Origin: a virus
Virus record (IMG/VR): IMGVR_UViG_3300035698_021783
Coordinates: 1-23,907 of that record
DNA length: 23,907 bases
Strand: one strand, 5' to 3'
Positions 23,134-23,907 of this stretch are shown here, piece after piece (position 1 is the stretch's first letter; each line of letters opens with the position of its first letter). The position numbers and the translations under genes were made by a program. Below the pieces are notes generated by a model. It did not search any database. It saw nothing but the letters and a program-made list of their open reading frames with translations, and was not told the origin of the DNA.

Positions 23134-23907
23134 TTATGAAAATATTTGTGTCATTAGTACATCGGTAATTTGTGGCTCAATTGTTGTACTGGTTTCTCCT
23201 TCGCCCTTACCAGTATCGCTGGGATTCCAGCCAGGGGGATCTGTTTGGATCCAAGGCAGTTGAGCCCTGTACCAGCTTTCAGTTTCTTCGCTATATATCC
23301 ATGTCAACATATAATTACCAGGTGAGCCTGGAACATAAGGCCCAAATGCTAATATATTACCATGCTGCGCAAGCGTTTGGCTTATTCCTAGCCCGCTACC
23401 GATAATAGATACCTTACTGTATGCGTATTTGGATGTATGTTGATACAAATCAAATGCTTGAAGATCGCTGCAGTTGGATTTATATACTCGCACATTATCC
23501 AAGACCATGTTATCGAGATAAATGTTATCCTGTTTGCCGATATACATGTCTCCTGTAGCATCCGCAGGATCGTCCATTTCGCCTATAGCTTCACTTTCAA
23601 TAAGATTGCCATTTACCCAAGCAGATAAAATACCAGATGCAGGAGTCCAGAATGAGCACGTTCCAACACAATGAAGGTTTAAATCTGCGATGTTGTCTAT
23701 ACGATATTCGGCTGGAAGTTCGGCTACAACTTCGTAGTTTGTGCCAGTACCATGTATACCAAATACGAGATGGGTTTCACTGTCATCCATACCTGATAGC
23801 GCCATGTAATATTGACTATTACTAACTAGCGGCATGTAGGCGTCTGGTATTTTTACGGTATTATATACAGTAGCTTCAATCGTAATAGGATCACATACAT
23901 TAGCTCT
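23134..23907 (-). CDS. Lectin-domain (LamG-like) structural protein, partial
   Basis: The frame is open to the right edge, so the N-terminus is missing; 257 residues are visible. The pattern is a concanavalin-A-like or laminin-G jelly roll: CDPITIEATVY and YYMALSG strands, LNLHCVGTCSFWTPASGILSAWVNGNLI, and YLDNMVLDNVRVYKSNCSDLQAFDLY, matching the usual end of LamG_3 domains. The last 80 residues carry a second beta-rich, Gly/Pro-rich part (GPYVPGSPGNYMLTWIYSEE) and end in VLMTQIFS. Such domains bind carbohydrates in phage tail or fibre proteins, so a receptor-binding or capsid-decoration role is likely but inferred. Confidence 0.75.
   Translation of the reverse strand, partial: RANVCDPITIEATVYNTVKIPDAYMPLVSNSQYYMALSGMDDSETHLVFGIHGTGTNYEVVAELPAEYRIDNIADLNLHCVGTCSFWTPASGILSAWVNGNLIESEAIGEMDDPADATGDMYIGKQDNIYLDNMVLDNVRVYKSNCSDLQAFDLYQHTSKYAYSKVSIIGSGLGISQTLAQHGNILAFGPYVPGSPGNYMLTWIYSEETESWYRAQLPWIQTDPPGWNPSDTGKGEGETSTTIEPQITDVLMTQIFS

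Overview
The window looks like part of a large (probably jumbo) tailed bacteriophage genome. It carries a phage-type multisubunit RNA polymerase, a portal protein, a T7-lysozyme-like amidase, a lectin-domain structural protein, two glycosyltransferases and many small genes packed with ATGA, TAATG or slightly longer overlaps. TGA, TAA and TAG all end recognisable genes, so the standard bacterial code applies. Two small proteins with clear Sec signal peptides and Alpha-x-Ala cleavage sites, plus sigma70-like promoters, suggest a Gram-negative host. I cannot name the phage or host from sequence alone.

Layout. (a) 1-10115, minus strand: a beta-beta' fused RNA polymerase carrying an intein and interrupted by one apparent frameshift, then a 407-residue protein with a degenerate LAGLIDADG-like stretch, a hypothetical protein and a two-domain glycosyltransferase that runs off the left edge. 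A good sigma70-type promoter (10180-10208) lies in front of the polymerase, so host polymerase probably transcribes it. (b) 10261-10493, plus: a short ORF closed by a strong terminator. (c) 10516-14130, plus: four overlapping genes, two unknown ones followed by a MoxR/RavA-type AAA+ ATPase and a ViaA-like von Willebrand A protein. (d) 14131-15558, plus: about 600 bases of highly structured non-coding sequence followed by a retron reverse transcriptase. A 14-bp perfect inverted repeat (14231-14244 with 14456-14469) brackets what I read as the msr-msd RNA. (e) 15572-17538, plus: a small ORF, a GT4-like glycosyltransferase with its own promoter and a zinc-knuckle insertion, and a hypothetical protein ending at a terminator. 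(f) 17650-18231, plus: two related small secreted proteins. (g) 18258-23907, minus, converging on a bidirectional terminator at 18235-18259: lectin-domain structural protein (partial), small protein plus endolysin amidase with their own promoter, several probable virion proteins, the portal protein and two small genes.

The most interesting element is the phage-borne retron. The reverse transcriptase shows both retron hallmarks, NAxxH in region X and VTG in region Y, beside YADD, and the upstream DNA folds in the a1-msr-msd-a2 order with a candidate branching G immediately after a1. It sits directly behind the RavA-ViaA-like pair on the same strand. A further structured segment lies on each side of the core retron RNA, and a competing copy of the a1-pairing sequence suggests a possible structural switch.

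Other points of note are the intein inside the highly conserved TPE-G segment of the beta subunit, the single-base frameshift splitting the polymerase, the absence of the N-terminal beta' zinc finger, and zinc-knuckle insertions in both the portal and a glycosyltransferase.
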